DNA of 64,000 nt from NCBI GenBank assembly GCA_023388515.1, contig JAEWGD010000027.1, forward strand, positions 59,953 to 123,952. Reading direction: 5' to 3'. The DNA comes from Bacillota bacterium (GTDB taxonomy: Bacteria > Bacillota > Clostridia > Oscillospirales > Ruminococcaceae). Below the pieces are notes generated by a model. The model was not told the origin of the DNA and did not search any database. It saw only the letters and a list, made by a program, of their open reading frames with translations. Below are positions 26,751 to 35,131 of the stretch, in pieces. Positions within the stretch are counted from its first letter, which is position 1. Each line of letters begins with the position of its first letter. The translations under genes and the position numbers were made by a program.

Positions 26751-27903
26751 AAAGGAAAAATATAAGGAATATTATTCGCAGATTAAGCTTGACGATAAGA
26801 CTTCACAAAGAATAAGAAACGCTATGCATTCAGCAAAACGTCAAAAGAATAACTCTCTTAGCGTACATACTTTCAATCGCTATGCGTCATTGGCATCATG
26901 TTTTCTTGTAATGGTTTTTGCTTTGAATAGTATTGCAGGCAGGACATACACTCTCCCCGTATATCATGTCGAAACTACTCAAGAAACATCGGCACAAGAA
27001 ACCGAAACCGAAATTGTAACATCTGATGAAACAACAGAATATCATTATAGTACTGAAGATGGCGATATAATTACAACAACTGTACCAGATGATCTCCCCT
27101 CAGAGAAAATTACTGTTGTTCCAGATATAGATGATGAAGATGAAGGTATAGTTACGGATGGTGAAAATGATGGAGTTACCACTGAACCTTATCAGGAAAG
27201 CTCACAGACAAAAACTGGAGATGTTACAACGAAAAGACCACCAGTTACTAGACCTCCTAAAAACACAGAAACCGCAAAGCCAACCACCCCTACAACAAAG
27301 CCACCACAAAGCACAACAACTACAAGGACAACTACAACAACACAGACGACACAAGCAACGGGAGCAGTCACCACAGCAACGCATACGCATACAACAATCA
27401 ATCAGACTGAACCCCCCGTTGTTACTACCGCTGAAGGAACGTCAATTTCGTTTGTAACATCTATTGAAACCGTAACATCAATAGTTGAAGTAACAACCTT
27501 TGAACTTACTGATGAAAACCCTGCTGAAACAGCACCTTATGAAACAACAGCTAGTGAAACAGAAGGTTGGTTTACGGAAACAATTTGGGTTGAAGAAACA
27601 ACAGCCGTAGAACAAACCGAAATAGCCACTGAAACATCAGAACAATATTATATTCATGTTTTAGTTGCAGTTGATAAATCCTCAAATATAGATTTATCTA
27701 AGGTAATTGGTAAGGATACATATACTGGAATTGGAAAATATTCTGTTCTTGGCTTGGAGATTATTAGCTCCGATCATACTAATTACATAGTTGAATTTAT
27801 TTTAATTCTAGATGATCCAACTAAAACTAATACTAGCGATGCTGTTTTACGGATAAAACGAAATCCAATTGAAGGGCAAATTTCTGTTTATTATTCAAAT
27901 TAG
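26743..27903 (+). CDS. Membrane anti-sigma-like protein with Thr/Pro-rich stalk
   Basis: The 386-residue protein has a charged cytoplasmic N-terminus of about 45 residues (NEKEKYKEYYSQIKLDDK) and one membrane span (about 47-67). A long extracellular stalk (about 75-290) is very rich in Thr, Glu and Pro, including runs such as TTTTRTTTTTQTTQ. A C-terminal domain of about 90 residues (YIHVLVAVDKSSNIDLSKV onward) resembles nothing I can name. The N-terminus is of the type that binds sigma factors in Clostridia. The stalk and end domain look built to sense something outside the cell, analogous to RsgI in cellulosome producers but not homologous as far as I can see. The ATG at 26743 follows GGAGG. 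Confidence 0.78.
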   Translation: MNEKEKYKEYYSQIKLDDKTSQRIRNAMHSAKRQKNNSLSVHTFNRYASLASCFLVMVFALNSIAGRTYTLPVYHVETTQETSAQETETEIVTSDETTEYHYSTEDGDIITTTVPDDLPSEKITVVPDIDDEDEGIVTDGENDGVTTEPYQESSQTKTGDVTTKRPPVTRPPKNTETAKPTTPTTKPPQSTTTTRTTTTTQTTQATGAVTTATHTHTTINQTEPPVVTTAEGTSISFVTSIETVTSIVEVTTFELTDENPAETAPYETTASETEGWFTETIWVEETTAVEQTEIATETSEQYYIHVLVAVDKSSNIDLSKVIGKDTYTGIGKYSVLGLEIISSDHTNYIVEFILILDDPTKTNTSDAVLRIKRNPIEGQISVYYSN

Positions 27904-28000
27904 TAAAGTAAATAATAAGAAAAAGCTAATGAAAATCTAGGTTGACTATAAGTAATATTGCTTTAATATTTAGCAAAACAACAAAATGAGTAAGTTAAAA

Positions 28001-28030
28001 TTGCCCCTGTATCTTTAGATATAGGGGCAA
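28001..28030. terminator. Hairpin after the sigma/anti-sigma unit
   Basis: TTGCCCCTGTATCT at 28001-28014 pairs with AGATATAGGGGCAA at 28017-28030 with one wobble. The T tract is weak on the plus strand and short on the minus strand, so it may be a stable 3' end or a weak terminator. Confidence 0.55.
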
Positions 28031-28078
28031 ATTGTTGCGTATTTTTATTGAATTTACAATTTTTTTTATTTAGTATAG

Positions 28079-28107
28079 TTGAATTTAATGTAGAAATATG
28101 GTATGAT
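28079..28107 (+). promoter_or_regulatory. Sigma-A-type promoter of the cupin gene
   Basis: TTGAAT at 28079-28084 and TATGAT at 28102-28107 are 17 bp apart, 68 bp before the start codon. Confidence 0.6.
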
Positions 28108-28174
28108 ATAAGTAAGTATTTGCAACAAAAGATTGATAAAAACAAGAGTTAAATTAACAGAATTCGAGGTTAAA

Positions 28175-28483
28175 ATGAATTTATTTGATATTAAAAAAAT
28201 TCCTAACTCTGATGAGTTGGTTGAAATATTGGCTGAAAGTAAAAGTGTTAGAATTGAAAGAATAGTTTCTTCTGGACATATTTCTCCGCAAGGCTTTTGG
28301 TATGATCAGCACGAAAATGAGTTTGTTGCATTGCTACAGGGGGAATCCGTTATAACATATGAAGATGGAAGCATTCGACTCAAGGCAGGCGACACTGCAA
28401 TTATCCCAGCACATAAAAAGCATAGGGTGGATTTTACAAGCATAGAACCTCTTTGTGTATGGCTTTGTGTTTTTTATTTGTGA
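28175..28483 (+). CDS. Small cupin-domain protein
   Basis: The 102-residue single cupin barrel has motif 1 GFWYDQHENEFVALLQGE (His and Glu positions for metal) and motif 2 KAGDTAIIPAHKKHRVDF. Similar small cupins act as sensors, isomerases or metal-dependent enzymes, so no specific role is assigned. The ATG at 28175 has GAGG 6 nt upstream; the longer frame from 28133 does not. Confidence 0.82.
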   Translation: MNLFDIKKIPNSDELVEILAESKSVRIERIVSSGHISPQGFWYDQHENEFVALLQGESVITYEDGSIRLKAGDTAIIPAHKKHRVDFTSIEPLCVWLCVFYL

Positions 28484-28566
28484 ATGGTTATTGGGGATTA
28501 ACAACACTTAGTGTTATATAAAATAATTTACATTAAATATCTCTCATTAGCAAAAGGAGGGCTAAA

Positions 28567-29427
28567 ATGAAGTCTGTTAAAAATTTAGTAGCAATACCAC
28601 TTGCTTTGTTAATTTTGTCCTGTATTTTTGTTGGGTGCAATCCTAGTGACAGAGATAAGGGCATAAATAGCAATGTTTTGAGCAATGGAGATTTTGTGGA
28701 TGAAATAACTTTTGAAACAATCAGAGATGCATATGATAGAATAGATTTTTTGGGAGAATTCAAGAAACAAAACACCGATTTAGATGATAATTATAAAGAA
28801 CAGTTTTATAAATTGCTTAAATGCAACAAAACCTTTTGGGATAAGCAAATGAAAAATGAGTATTATGTTAATAAATTTGGTAAAATGAAATATGAGTATT
28901 CTCCTAATGATTATGTATATTATTTTTTCGATATGGATAGTGATGGTACGCCAGAACTAAGTATTTCTGATGGTACAAGTTTTATTTATATTATGAAGTA
29001 TTATTCAGATATAGATAAAATTATTTTATGGCATGAAAATGACACAACTTGGATTAAGTTAATGGGAAGTGGAAAGTTGTGGCTTTATGGAGGTAGCTCA
29101 CCGTTAATAGAGTATGCGTTTTTGGAGTTGGATGAAAATGGGGAAGAAGAATTCACTGTTCGTTTTTATATTGAAGTGCATCCCGATGCTGATAAAAAAG
29201 AACATAATGAAATTTACATGGTTGCATTGCCTAAATATGCTGACGATACTGATATTTCTGAAAATATGAAACAACAGGGTAAAAAGAAAGAACCTACTGA
29301 TGATTTTTATTTTAGGGTAACAAAACCACAGTGGGAGGAATTAACGGGTGACTTCTTTCACGCTAAAGATTTGTCGATAGATAATATTGAAAACGTCAGC
29401 TTTATCTTCGAAGAATTATTTGGTTAA
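28567..29427 (+). CDS. Uncharacterised lipoprotein
   Basis: The 286-residue product has a lipoprotein signal (hydrophobic core 9-22, lipobox FVGC, Cys about 24). The mature part contains YYFFDMDSDGTPELSISDGT near residues 118-137, which resembles the calcium-loop-like DxDxDGxxEL motif of many Ruminococcus and Clostridium lipoproteins with a beta-propeller-like or FG-GAP-like fold. I cannot assign a function. AAAGGAGGG lies upstream of the ATG. It is a stand-alone gene ending at a bidirectional terminator. Confidence 0.82.
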   Translation: MKSVKNLVAIPLALLILSCIFVGCNPSDRDKGINSNVLSNGDFVDEITFETIRDAYDRIDFLGEFKKQNTDLDDNYKEQFYKLLKCNKTFWDKQMKNEYYVNKFGKMKYEYSPNDYVYYFFDMDSDGTPELSISDGTSFIYIMKYYSDIDKIILWHENDTTWIKLMGSGKLWLYGGSSPLIEYAFLELDENGEEEFTVRFYIEVHPDADKKEHNEIYMVALPKYADDTDISENMKQQGKKKEPTDDFYFRVTKPQWEELTGDFFHAKDLSIDNIENVSFIFEELFG

Positions 29428-29453
29428 AACTCAAAATATATCCGATTATAAAT

Positions 29454-29491
29454 AAAAAAATGCTGTCAGATTAACTCCGACAGCATTTTTT
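29454..29491. terminator. Bidirectional terminator between the lipoprotein and aspS
   Basis: AAAAATGCTGTC pairs with GACAGCATTTTT around a short loop; both strands have a T run. The flanking genes converge here. Confidence 0.85.
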
Positions 29492-29492
29492 A

Positions 29493-30821
29493 TTATGGTG
29501 TAAGTCTATTAATATCTCTTGGGAACATACTTGTTTGTCTAACATTGGTTAAATTGAGTAGTTTCATAACCAATCTTTCAAGCCCGATTCCGAGTCCACC
29601 ATGTGGTGGAAGTCCGTATTTATGTGCGTCAAGGTAATGTTTGAAATCTTCTGGATCAAGTTCCATTGCCTCTAGCTTTGCGATTTGCTCATCATAATTA
29701 TGAATACGTTGCCCACCACTTGTTATTTCAAGACCTCTGAAAAGCAAGTCGAATTTGCAAGCAAAACGAGGGTCTTCCTTATCATTCATAGCATAGAATG
29801 GAGGCTTTGAAGATGGGAAGTGAGTTACAAAAATGAATTCAGAATTATGCTCTTTTTTAGCATACTCACATAAATTAACTTCATCCTCAGGTTCTAAATC
29901 AAGCTTATTTTTAGAGCCTTTATCACCAAGTATTTCCTTTGCCTCAAGCAGAGTGAGAACAGGGATTTCGTCAATAACAGGAAGTTTAGCATCTAAAATT
30001 TTAAGCTCAGGCTGATAATTTTCCTCAAGATACTTCATAACATATTTTAACATTGCAGTTTCCATACTCATAACATCATACATACTTTCGATAAAGCCCA
30101 TCTCAAAATCCAAGCCAATATACTCGTTAATATGCCTTGATGTAGAGTGCTTTTCAGCACGATAAACAGGTGCAATTTCAAAAACTCTATCAAAGAAAGC
30201 GACAGCAGTTTGTTTATAGAACTGAGGAGATTGGTTTAGGAAAGCTGGCTTATCGAAATATTCAATATGGAAAATATTCGCTCCACCCTCAGCACCCTGA
30301 GCAACGATTTTTGGTGTATGAATTTCAGTAAAGTCATTCTTCATCATGAACTCTCTAAATCCATTACATACGCCTTCTTGAATTTTAAAAATCGCTCTTT
30401 CATATGGATTTCTAAGTGAAACAGAACGCAAATCCAAATTAATATCCAAAGAACAGCCTAATTTTTTATGTGAAACATGCAAAGGATAGTCGTTATACAT
30501 TTTTGCGATAACTTCGATAGATTTCAGCAAGAGTTCAATACCATTATAGGCTCTTTCATCCTCTTTAACACTACCAACAACCTTAACATAACAGCCCTCT
30601 CTCACGTCGTCAAGTGAGTCACTGCAATTATCAGATGAGTAAATAGTCTGAATAAGATGCCTACCTGTTCGCAAAATAACAAAAGCAAATTCGCTCATTC
30701 TTCTTACTTTATGAACACAAGCAGATATTTCAATATCCTTACCGATAGAATTTTGAGCCTCTTTAACATCAAATTCCTTAATAAGTTGACTACCGTCAAT
30801 TTTTATCATATGAAAAAACAC
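29493..30821 (-). CDS. aspS: Archaeal-type aspartyl-tRNA synthetase, probably non-discriminating
   Basis: It charges tRNA-Asp and probably also tRNA-Asn with aspartate. The product is about 440 residues, without the large GAD insertion of bacterial AspRS. It has an OB-fold anticodon domain (about 15-110), motif 2 APVYRAEKHSTSRHINEY and motif 3 GGLGIGLERLVMKLL. At the position where archaeal discriminating AspRS has Trp (Trp26 in the Thermococcus enzyme), this protein has His in ACVHKV, as non-discriminating enzymes do. It is the last gene of the gatC-gatA-gatB-aspS unit, so the mischarged Asp-tRNA-Asn would be amidated by GatCAB. The start is uncertain: GTG 30821 or ATG 30809. Confidence 0.92.
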   Translation of the reverse strand: MFFHMIKIDGSQLIKEFDVKEAQNSIGKDIEISACVHKVRRMSEFAFVILRTGRHLIQTIYSSDNCSDSLDDVREGCYVKVVGSVKEDERAYNGIELLLKSIEVIAKMYNDYPLHVSHKKLGCSLDINLDLRSVSLRNPYERAIFKIQEGVCNGFREFMMKNDFTEIHTPKIVAQGAEGGANIFHIEYFDKPAFLNQSPQFYKQTAVAFFDRVFEIAPVYRAEKHSTSRHINEYIGLDFEMGFIESMYDVMSMETAMLKYVMKYLEENYQPELKILDAKLPVIDEIPVLTLLEAKEILGDKGSKNKLDLEPEDEVNLCEYAKKEHNSEFIFVTHFPSSKPPFYAMNDKEDPRFACKFDLLFRGLEITSGGQRIHNYDEQIAKLEAMELDPEDFKHYLDAHKYGLPPHGGLGIGLERLVMKLLNLTNVRQTSMFPRDINRLTP

Positions 30822-30848
30822 ACTCCAATCAATATATGGTAAATTTAA

Positions 30849-32276
30849 CTATTTTAATTTAGCCTCAAGAGTTTCCTTAATAACCTTAGGTGTGCAAACT
30901 CCCTTTAGGTTTTTGGTGCATTGCCCCATCAAGAAACCGAATACTTTAGTGTCACCATTTTTGTACTGCTCAACAACAGCAGAATTTTCAGCTAATACAG
31001 CAGAAATAATCTCATCAACCTTAGACATATCAGTAACAATAAGGAATCCGTTTTCCTTAGCAATATCTTCAGGGGACTTTCCAGTTTCAATCATAAAGCG
31101 TAATATTGTCTTTGCGTCATTTTTAGAAACCTTATCAGTATCAGCCATCTCAGCTAAAACAGCAAATTCCTTAGCTGAAAACGGTAAGTTATCCATAGAT
31201 ACTTCACCAAGATTTACACGTCTTAAAAGCTCTACTGTTACAAAATTTGAAATACTTTTTGGATTATTATATATTTTTACTGTATCATCATAAAAATCAG
31301 AAACAGTTTTTTGGTTTACAATAATTTGTGCATCAGTTTCAGACAAACCATATTCATTAATATAACGGTCAAGCCTCTTGTCAGGCAATTCTGGCATCTC
31401 TGCCTTTATTGCTTCCAAATCCTCGTCAGATAAATTAACCTGTGGAATATCAGGGTCAGGGAAATATCGATAGTCATGTGCATCTTCTTTACTTCTCATT
31501 GACTTTGTATCGCCATGATTATCATTATAACGGCGAGTTTCCTGAACAACCCTTTCACCGCTATCAAGCAGTTTCGACTGACGCTTTATCTCATATTCAA
31601 TCGCACGAACAATTGATTTTAGCGAGTTAAGATTTTTAATTTCTGCCCTTGTTCCCAATTCAGTATCAGTAGGTTTCATCAATGAAATATTAACATCACA
31701 ACGCAAAGCACCTTGCTCCATCTTACAGCTACAAACTCCTGTATATTGCAACAACAGACTTACCTTTTCAACAAAAGCCTTAGCCTCCTCAGCAGAGTTA
31801 ATATCTGGTTCTGTTACAATTTCAATAAGGGGAATTCCACCACGATTAAAGTCAGCAAGTGAAACACCGTTGAAGTCATCATGTATAAGCTTTCCAGCAT
31901 CTTCTTCAAGATGAATACGATTAAGTCTTATATTTTTTTCCTTGCCATCAACATTAACAGAAAGATTTCCATTAATACAAATCGGAAATTCAAGCTGAGA
32001 AATCTGATAAGCTTTAGGCAAGTCAGGATAGAAATAATTTTTTCTATCAAAAACTGAGAACTTATTAATATCACAATTCATAGCCAAACCAGCCTTAACT
32101 GCATAATTAACAACAGTTTTATTTAAAACAGGCAAAGTACCAGGCATACTTGAACATCCAGCACAGCAACGTGAATTTTGCTCCCCACCGAATTCAGCAC
32201 TGCATGAACAGAATATTTTTGAGTTAGTTAATAGTTCAGCGTGAATTTCAAGACCAATTACTGGTATATATGACAT
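30849..32276 (-). CDS. gatB: Asp-tRNA(Asn)/Glu-tRNA(Gln) amidotransferase subunit B
   Basis: GatB activates the acyl group of mischarged tRNA with ATP and binds the tRNA. The 475-residue product has the typical start PVIGLEIHAELLTNSKIFC, two Cys pairs for zinc (CSCSAEFGG and CCAGCSSMPG), the core YFYPDLPKAYQISQ and the C-terminal YqeY-like tail ending GVCTPKVIKETLEAKL. It lies between gatA (12 bp) and aspS (about 27 bp). Confidence 0.97.
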   Translation of the reverse strand: MSYIPVIGLEIHAELLTNSKIFCSCSAEFGGEQNSRCCAGCSSMPGTLPVLNKTVVNYAVKAGLAMNCDINKFSVFDRKNYFYPDLPKAYQISQLEFPICINGNLSVNVDGKEKNIRLNRIHLEEDAGKLIHDDFNGVSLADFNRGGIPLIEIVTEPDINSAEEAKAFVEKVSLLLQYTGVCSCKMEQGALRCDVNISLMKPTDTELGTRAEIKNLNSLKSIVRAIEYEIKRQSKLLDSGERVVQETRRYNDNHGDTKSMRSKEDAHDYRYFPDPDIPQVNLSDEDLEAIKAEMPELPDKRLDRYINEYGLSETDAQIIVNQKTVSDFYDDTVKIYNNPKSISNFVTVELLRRVNLGEVSMDNLPFSAKEFAVLAEMADTDKVSKNDAKTILRFMIETGKSPEDIAKENGFLIVTDMSKVDEIISAVLAENSAVVEQYKNGDTKVFGFLMGQCTKNLKGVCTPKVIKETLEAKLK

Positions 32277-32288
32277 ATAAAAACCTCC

Positions 32289-33743
32289 TTATATCAACTT
32301 TGGAGAAACAGCATTAAAGCATTTCTCAAAAGCATCAGCAACTTGAATAATGGTTGCCTCATCAAATTTTTTGCCGACAATAGACATACCGATAGGCATA
32401 CCGTTTGAGTCATATCCGCATGGTGTGGAAATTGCAGGAAGTGAAGCAATATCAATGGATACGGTACAAATATTAGATGAATAAGTCTTAAAAGGAGTTG
32501 TAATATTTTCATTTATTCCAGTAGCAGTGGACAGTGCAGTTGGTGTTAAAATCACGTCACATTTTTCAAAAATATTTGCATATTCTGCTACAAACCTTTG
32601 TCTTAAAGCCAACGCCTTTCTATAATAATCATTATATTGTTCACTTGAAAGTACGAAGTTTCCAAGTAAAATTCTTCTCTTAACTTCATCACCAAAGCCC
32701 TCAGTTCTTGAGTTCATAATCAATTCGTTAAAGGTTTCGCCCTTAGTTGAACGATGACCATATTTTATACCATCAATACGAGATAGATTAGAAGCAACCT
32801 CAGCAGATGAAAGAATTAGATAAGTAGCAACAGCATATTTCAAGCTAGGCAAACTGCAATCTACAAGTTCAGCACCCATTTCCTTATACTTTTCAGCAGC
32901 AGCAAGCACGCTATCCTTAACTTCAGCGTTTATACCATCAGCATAGAAATCCTTAGGTATTGCAATTTTCAAGCCCTTTATGCTTTCACCTATTTTAGAT
33001 GTAAAATCCATAGTTTCTGTTTTAGAGCAAGTACCATCATTGCTGTCATATCCAGCAATTGTGTTAAGAATAAACGCACAGTCATGTGCATCCTTAGCAA
33101 TTGTACCTATTTGGTCAAGAGATGACGCAAAAGCAACAAGGCCATATCGTGAAACTCTTCCATATGTTGGTTTTAAGCCTGTAACTCCACAATATGAAGC
33201 AGGCTGACGAATTGAACCACCTGTATCAGAGCCGATTGAAGCAACACAAAGAGAGGCAGCAACGCTCGCAGCAGAACCACCAGATGAGCCACCAGGAACT
33301 TTCGATAAGTCATATGGATTTTTTGTTTTTGCAAATATAGAGCTTTGCGTTGTAGAGCCTATTGAAAACTCATCAAGACTTGTCTTACCGAGCATAACGG
33401 CATTTTGTGCATTTAGCTTGTCAACAACAGTAGCGTTATATTGTGGAATAAAACTCTCAAGAGCTTTAGAACCACAGGTAGTTTTTATGCCATCAGTGCA
33501 GATATTATCTTTAATTGAAATAGGAATACCACAAAGTGGACTTGAATTCCCACTATCAATTTTAGCTTGTGCATTTTTAGCAGAATCCATTGCAGATTTT
33601 CCATCAAAAGTGATATAGCTTTGGATTTTGTCATCAAATTTATTTATTCTATCGACATATTCCTGCGTTAATTCGATAGCAGAAATAGATTTCTTATCCA
33701 GCAAATCACGCATTTCTCTAAGTTTAAGATTTGTAACGTTCAT
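32289..33743 (-). CDS. gatA: Asp-tRNA(Asn)/Glu-tRNA(Gln) amidotransferase subunit A
   Basis: GatA is the amidase that frees ammonia from glutamine. The 484-residue product has the amidase-signature Lys-Ser-Ser triad: Lys in GIPISIKDNI, and the two Ser residues in the stretch beginning GGSSGGSAASVAASLC. TGGSIRQPASYCG follows, then the C-terminal LPAISTPCGYDSNGMPIGMS. It is the middle gene of the gat unit; gatC ends 12 bp upstream. Confidence 0.97.
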   Translation of the reverse strand: MNVTNLKLREMRDLLDKKSISAIELTQEYVDRINKFDDKIQSYITFDGKSAMDSAKNAQAKIDSGNSSPLCGIPISIKDNICTDGIKTTCGSKALESFIPQYNATVVDKLNAQNAVMLGKTSLDEFSIGSTTQSSIFAKTKNPYDLSKVPGGSSGGSAASVAASLCVASIGSDTGGSIRQPASYCGVTGLKPTYGRVSRYGLVAFASSLDQIGTIAKDAHDCAFILNTIAGYDSNDGTCSKTETMDFTSKIGESIKGLKIAIPKDFYADGINAEVKDSVLAAAEKYKEMGAELVDCSLPSLKYAVATYLILSSAEVASNLSRIDGIKYGHRSTKGETFNELIMNSRTEGFGDEVKRRILLGNFVLSSEQYNDYYRKALALRQRFVAEYANIFEKCDVILTPTALSTATGINENITTPFKTYSSNICTVSIDIASLPAISTPCGYDSNGMPIGMSIVGKKFDEATIIQVADAFEKCFNAVSPKLI

Positions 33744-33755
33744 TATATTCTCCCT

Positions 33756-34034
33756 CTATTCAACAACTTTTGGAACAATAAAACAGTTATCGCTGTTTAC
33801 TGCATTCTTCAAAATTTTATCAGTAGCCATACTTTCTTTAGCAACATCTTCTCGCAAATCATTGACATGAATATTCCTATTATCGGCAAGGGGATTATAT
33901 TCAATATCAACTTCCTTAACAATGTTTACAATTCCAACAATGCTACTCATATCACTTGCGAATTTTTCTAATTCGTCATCAGTGAAACTTAACTTACTAA
34001 GATTGGAAAGGTGCGAAATCATTTGTAAATCCAA
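33756..34034 (-). CDS. gatC: Asp-tRNA(Asn)/Glu-tRNA(Gln) amidotransferase subunit C
   Basis: GatC holds GatA and GatB together. The 92-residue product shows the family pattern ISHLSNLSKLSFTDDELEKF near the start and the C-terminal NCFIVPKVVE. The predicted start is a TTG at 34034 with GAGG 8 nt upstream; an internal ATG 12 nt later is the alternative but lies too far from that site. It is the first gene of the gat-aspS unit, preceded by a promoter at 34150-34178. Confidence 0.93.
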   Translation of the reverse strand: MDLQMISHLSNLSKLSFTDDELEKFASDMSSIVGIVNIVKEVDIEYNPLADNRNIHVNDLREDVAKESMATDKILKNAVNSDNCFIVPKVVE

Positions 34035-34149
34035 TTTTAAAACCTCACTTTATAAAAAAATACCGATTTTATTAAGTGTACTATATAATTTGCAACTTTT
34101 TTGAAAGAGAAAATAAATACACTTTTTGAAATCATAAAAGATATTTAAT

Positions 34150-34178
34150 ATTATACTACATATTATAGTCTTTTGCAA
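34150..34178 (-). promoter_or_regulatory. Promoter of gatC-gatA-gatB-aspS
   Basis: On the minus strand TTGCAA (34178-34173) and TATAAT (34155-34150) are 17 bp apart, about 110 bp before gatC. A second, weaker TTGCAA-N17-ATAAAA pair lies downstream. Confidence 0.65.
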
Positions 34179-34208
34179 GAATTTTTTTCTAGTTATTAAA
34201 TATTTGTG

Positions 34209-34237
34209 TTGATTTTTTAAATAGAATGTTATATAAT
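34209..34237 (+). promoter_or_regulatory. Promoter of dapF-dapL
   Basis: TTGATT at 34209-34214 and TATAAT at 34232-34237 are 17 bp apart and 38 bp before the predicted ATT start. Confidence 0.7.
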
Positions 34238-34274
34238 TAGGTTATGTAAGAGTTGATAAAGAGGAGGGTTTCTT

Positions 34275-35111
34275 ATTAATTTTTCAAAAATGCATGGGAT
34301 AGGCAATGATTACATCTATGTTAATTGCTTTACAGAAACCGTTTCAAACCCTAATGAAACGGCTATAATTGTGAGTGACAGACGTTTTGGTATTGGCTCA
34401 GACGGGCTTGTTTTAATAATGCCGTCCGAAATCGCTGACTTTAAGATGAGAATCTTTAATGCTGACGGTTCGGAGGCTATGATGTGTGGAAATGCTACAC
34501 GTTGTATAGGTAAGTATGTTTACGATAAGGGGCTTACTGATAAAGAGGAAATAACGCTTGAAACGAATTCAGGCATAAAGCTTTTGAAATTGTTTATTAA
34601 GGATAATAAGGTGGACTCTGTTGAGGTGGATATGAGCAAGGCTATTCTAAAGCCGAGAGAGATTCCTGTGGATTCGGATTTGGACTTGTTTGTATCAGAG
34701 CCTGTTGAGGTAAATGGTACAGAATATGCAATAACTTGTGTGTCAATGGGAAATCCCCATGCAGTAATTTTTATGAATGATATAGATAAGCTTGACCTTG
34801 AAAAGATTGGCAGTTATTTTGAAAATCATTCACTTTTCCCAGATAGAATTAACACTGAGTTTGTTGAGGTTATTGACAATAAAACCTTGAAAATGAGAGT
34901 GTGGGAAAGGGGAAGTGGTGAAACCTTTGCTTGTGGTACAGGTGCTTGTGCAACGGTTGTAGCTGCTGTTCTTAATAAGCATTGCAGTATTGACGAGGAG
35001 GTTACCGTGCATTTGCGTGGCGGTGATTTAAAGATTACCTATAAAACTGACGGAACTGTTATGATGGTAGGACCTGCTACTCATGTTTTTGATGGGGAGA
35101 TTGAAATATAA
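34275..35111 (+). CDS. dapF: Diaminopimelate epimerase with predicted ATT start codon
   Basis: DapF converts LL- to meso-diaminopimelate for lysine and peptidoglycan. The product is 278 residues from the proposed start. The two catalytic Cys residues lie in MMCGNATRCIGKYV and FACGTGACATV, as expected. The frame reads INFSKMHGIGNDYI, which matches the family N-terminus only if the ATT at 34275 initiates (read as Met). GAGGAGGG ends 6 nt before that ATT, whereas the first ATG at 34290 is 21 nt from it, too far for normal initiation. There is no in-frame ATG, GTG or TTG between. dapL follows after 20 bp. Confidence 0.93.
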   Translation: MNFSKMHGIGNDYIYVNCFTETVSNPNETAIIVSDRRFGIGSDGLVLIMPSEIADFKMRIFNADGSEAMMCGNATRCIGKYVYDKGLTDKEEITLETNSGIKLLKLFIKDNKVDSVEVDMSKAILKPREIPVDSDLDLFVSEPVEVNGTEYAITCVSMGNPHAVIFMNDIDKLDLEKIGSYFENHSLFPDRINTEFVEVIDNKTLKMRVWERGSGETFACGTGACATVVAAVLNKHCSIDEEVTVHLRGGDLKITYKTDGTVMMVGPATHVFDGEIEI

Positions 35112-35131
35112 TTAATATTCAGGAGGAAAAT

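Noticed and set aside
27192..27401. Minus-strand frames with valine- and cysteine-rich products
   Set aside because: They are shadows of the ACA/ACC-rich DNA that encodes the Thr-rich stalk on the plus strand.
26244..27903. Assignment as SigI/RsgI
   Set aside because: The sigma factor has the ECF two-region layout, and the partner lacks a recognisable RsgI N-terminal domain or carbohydrate-binding module.
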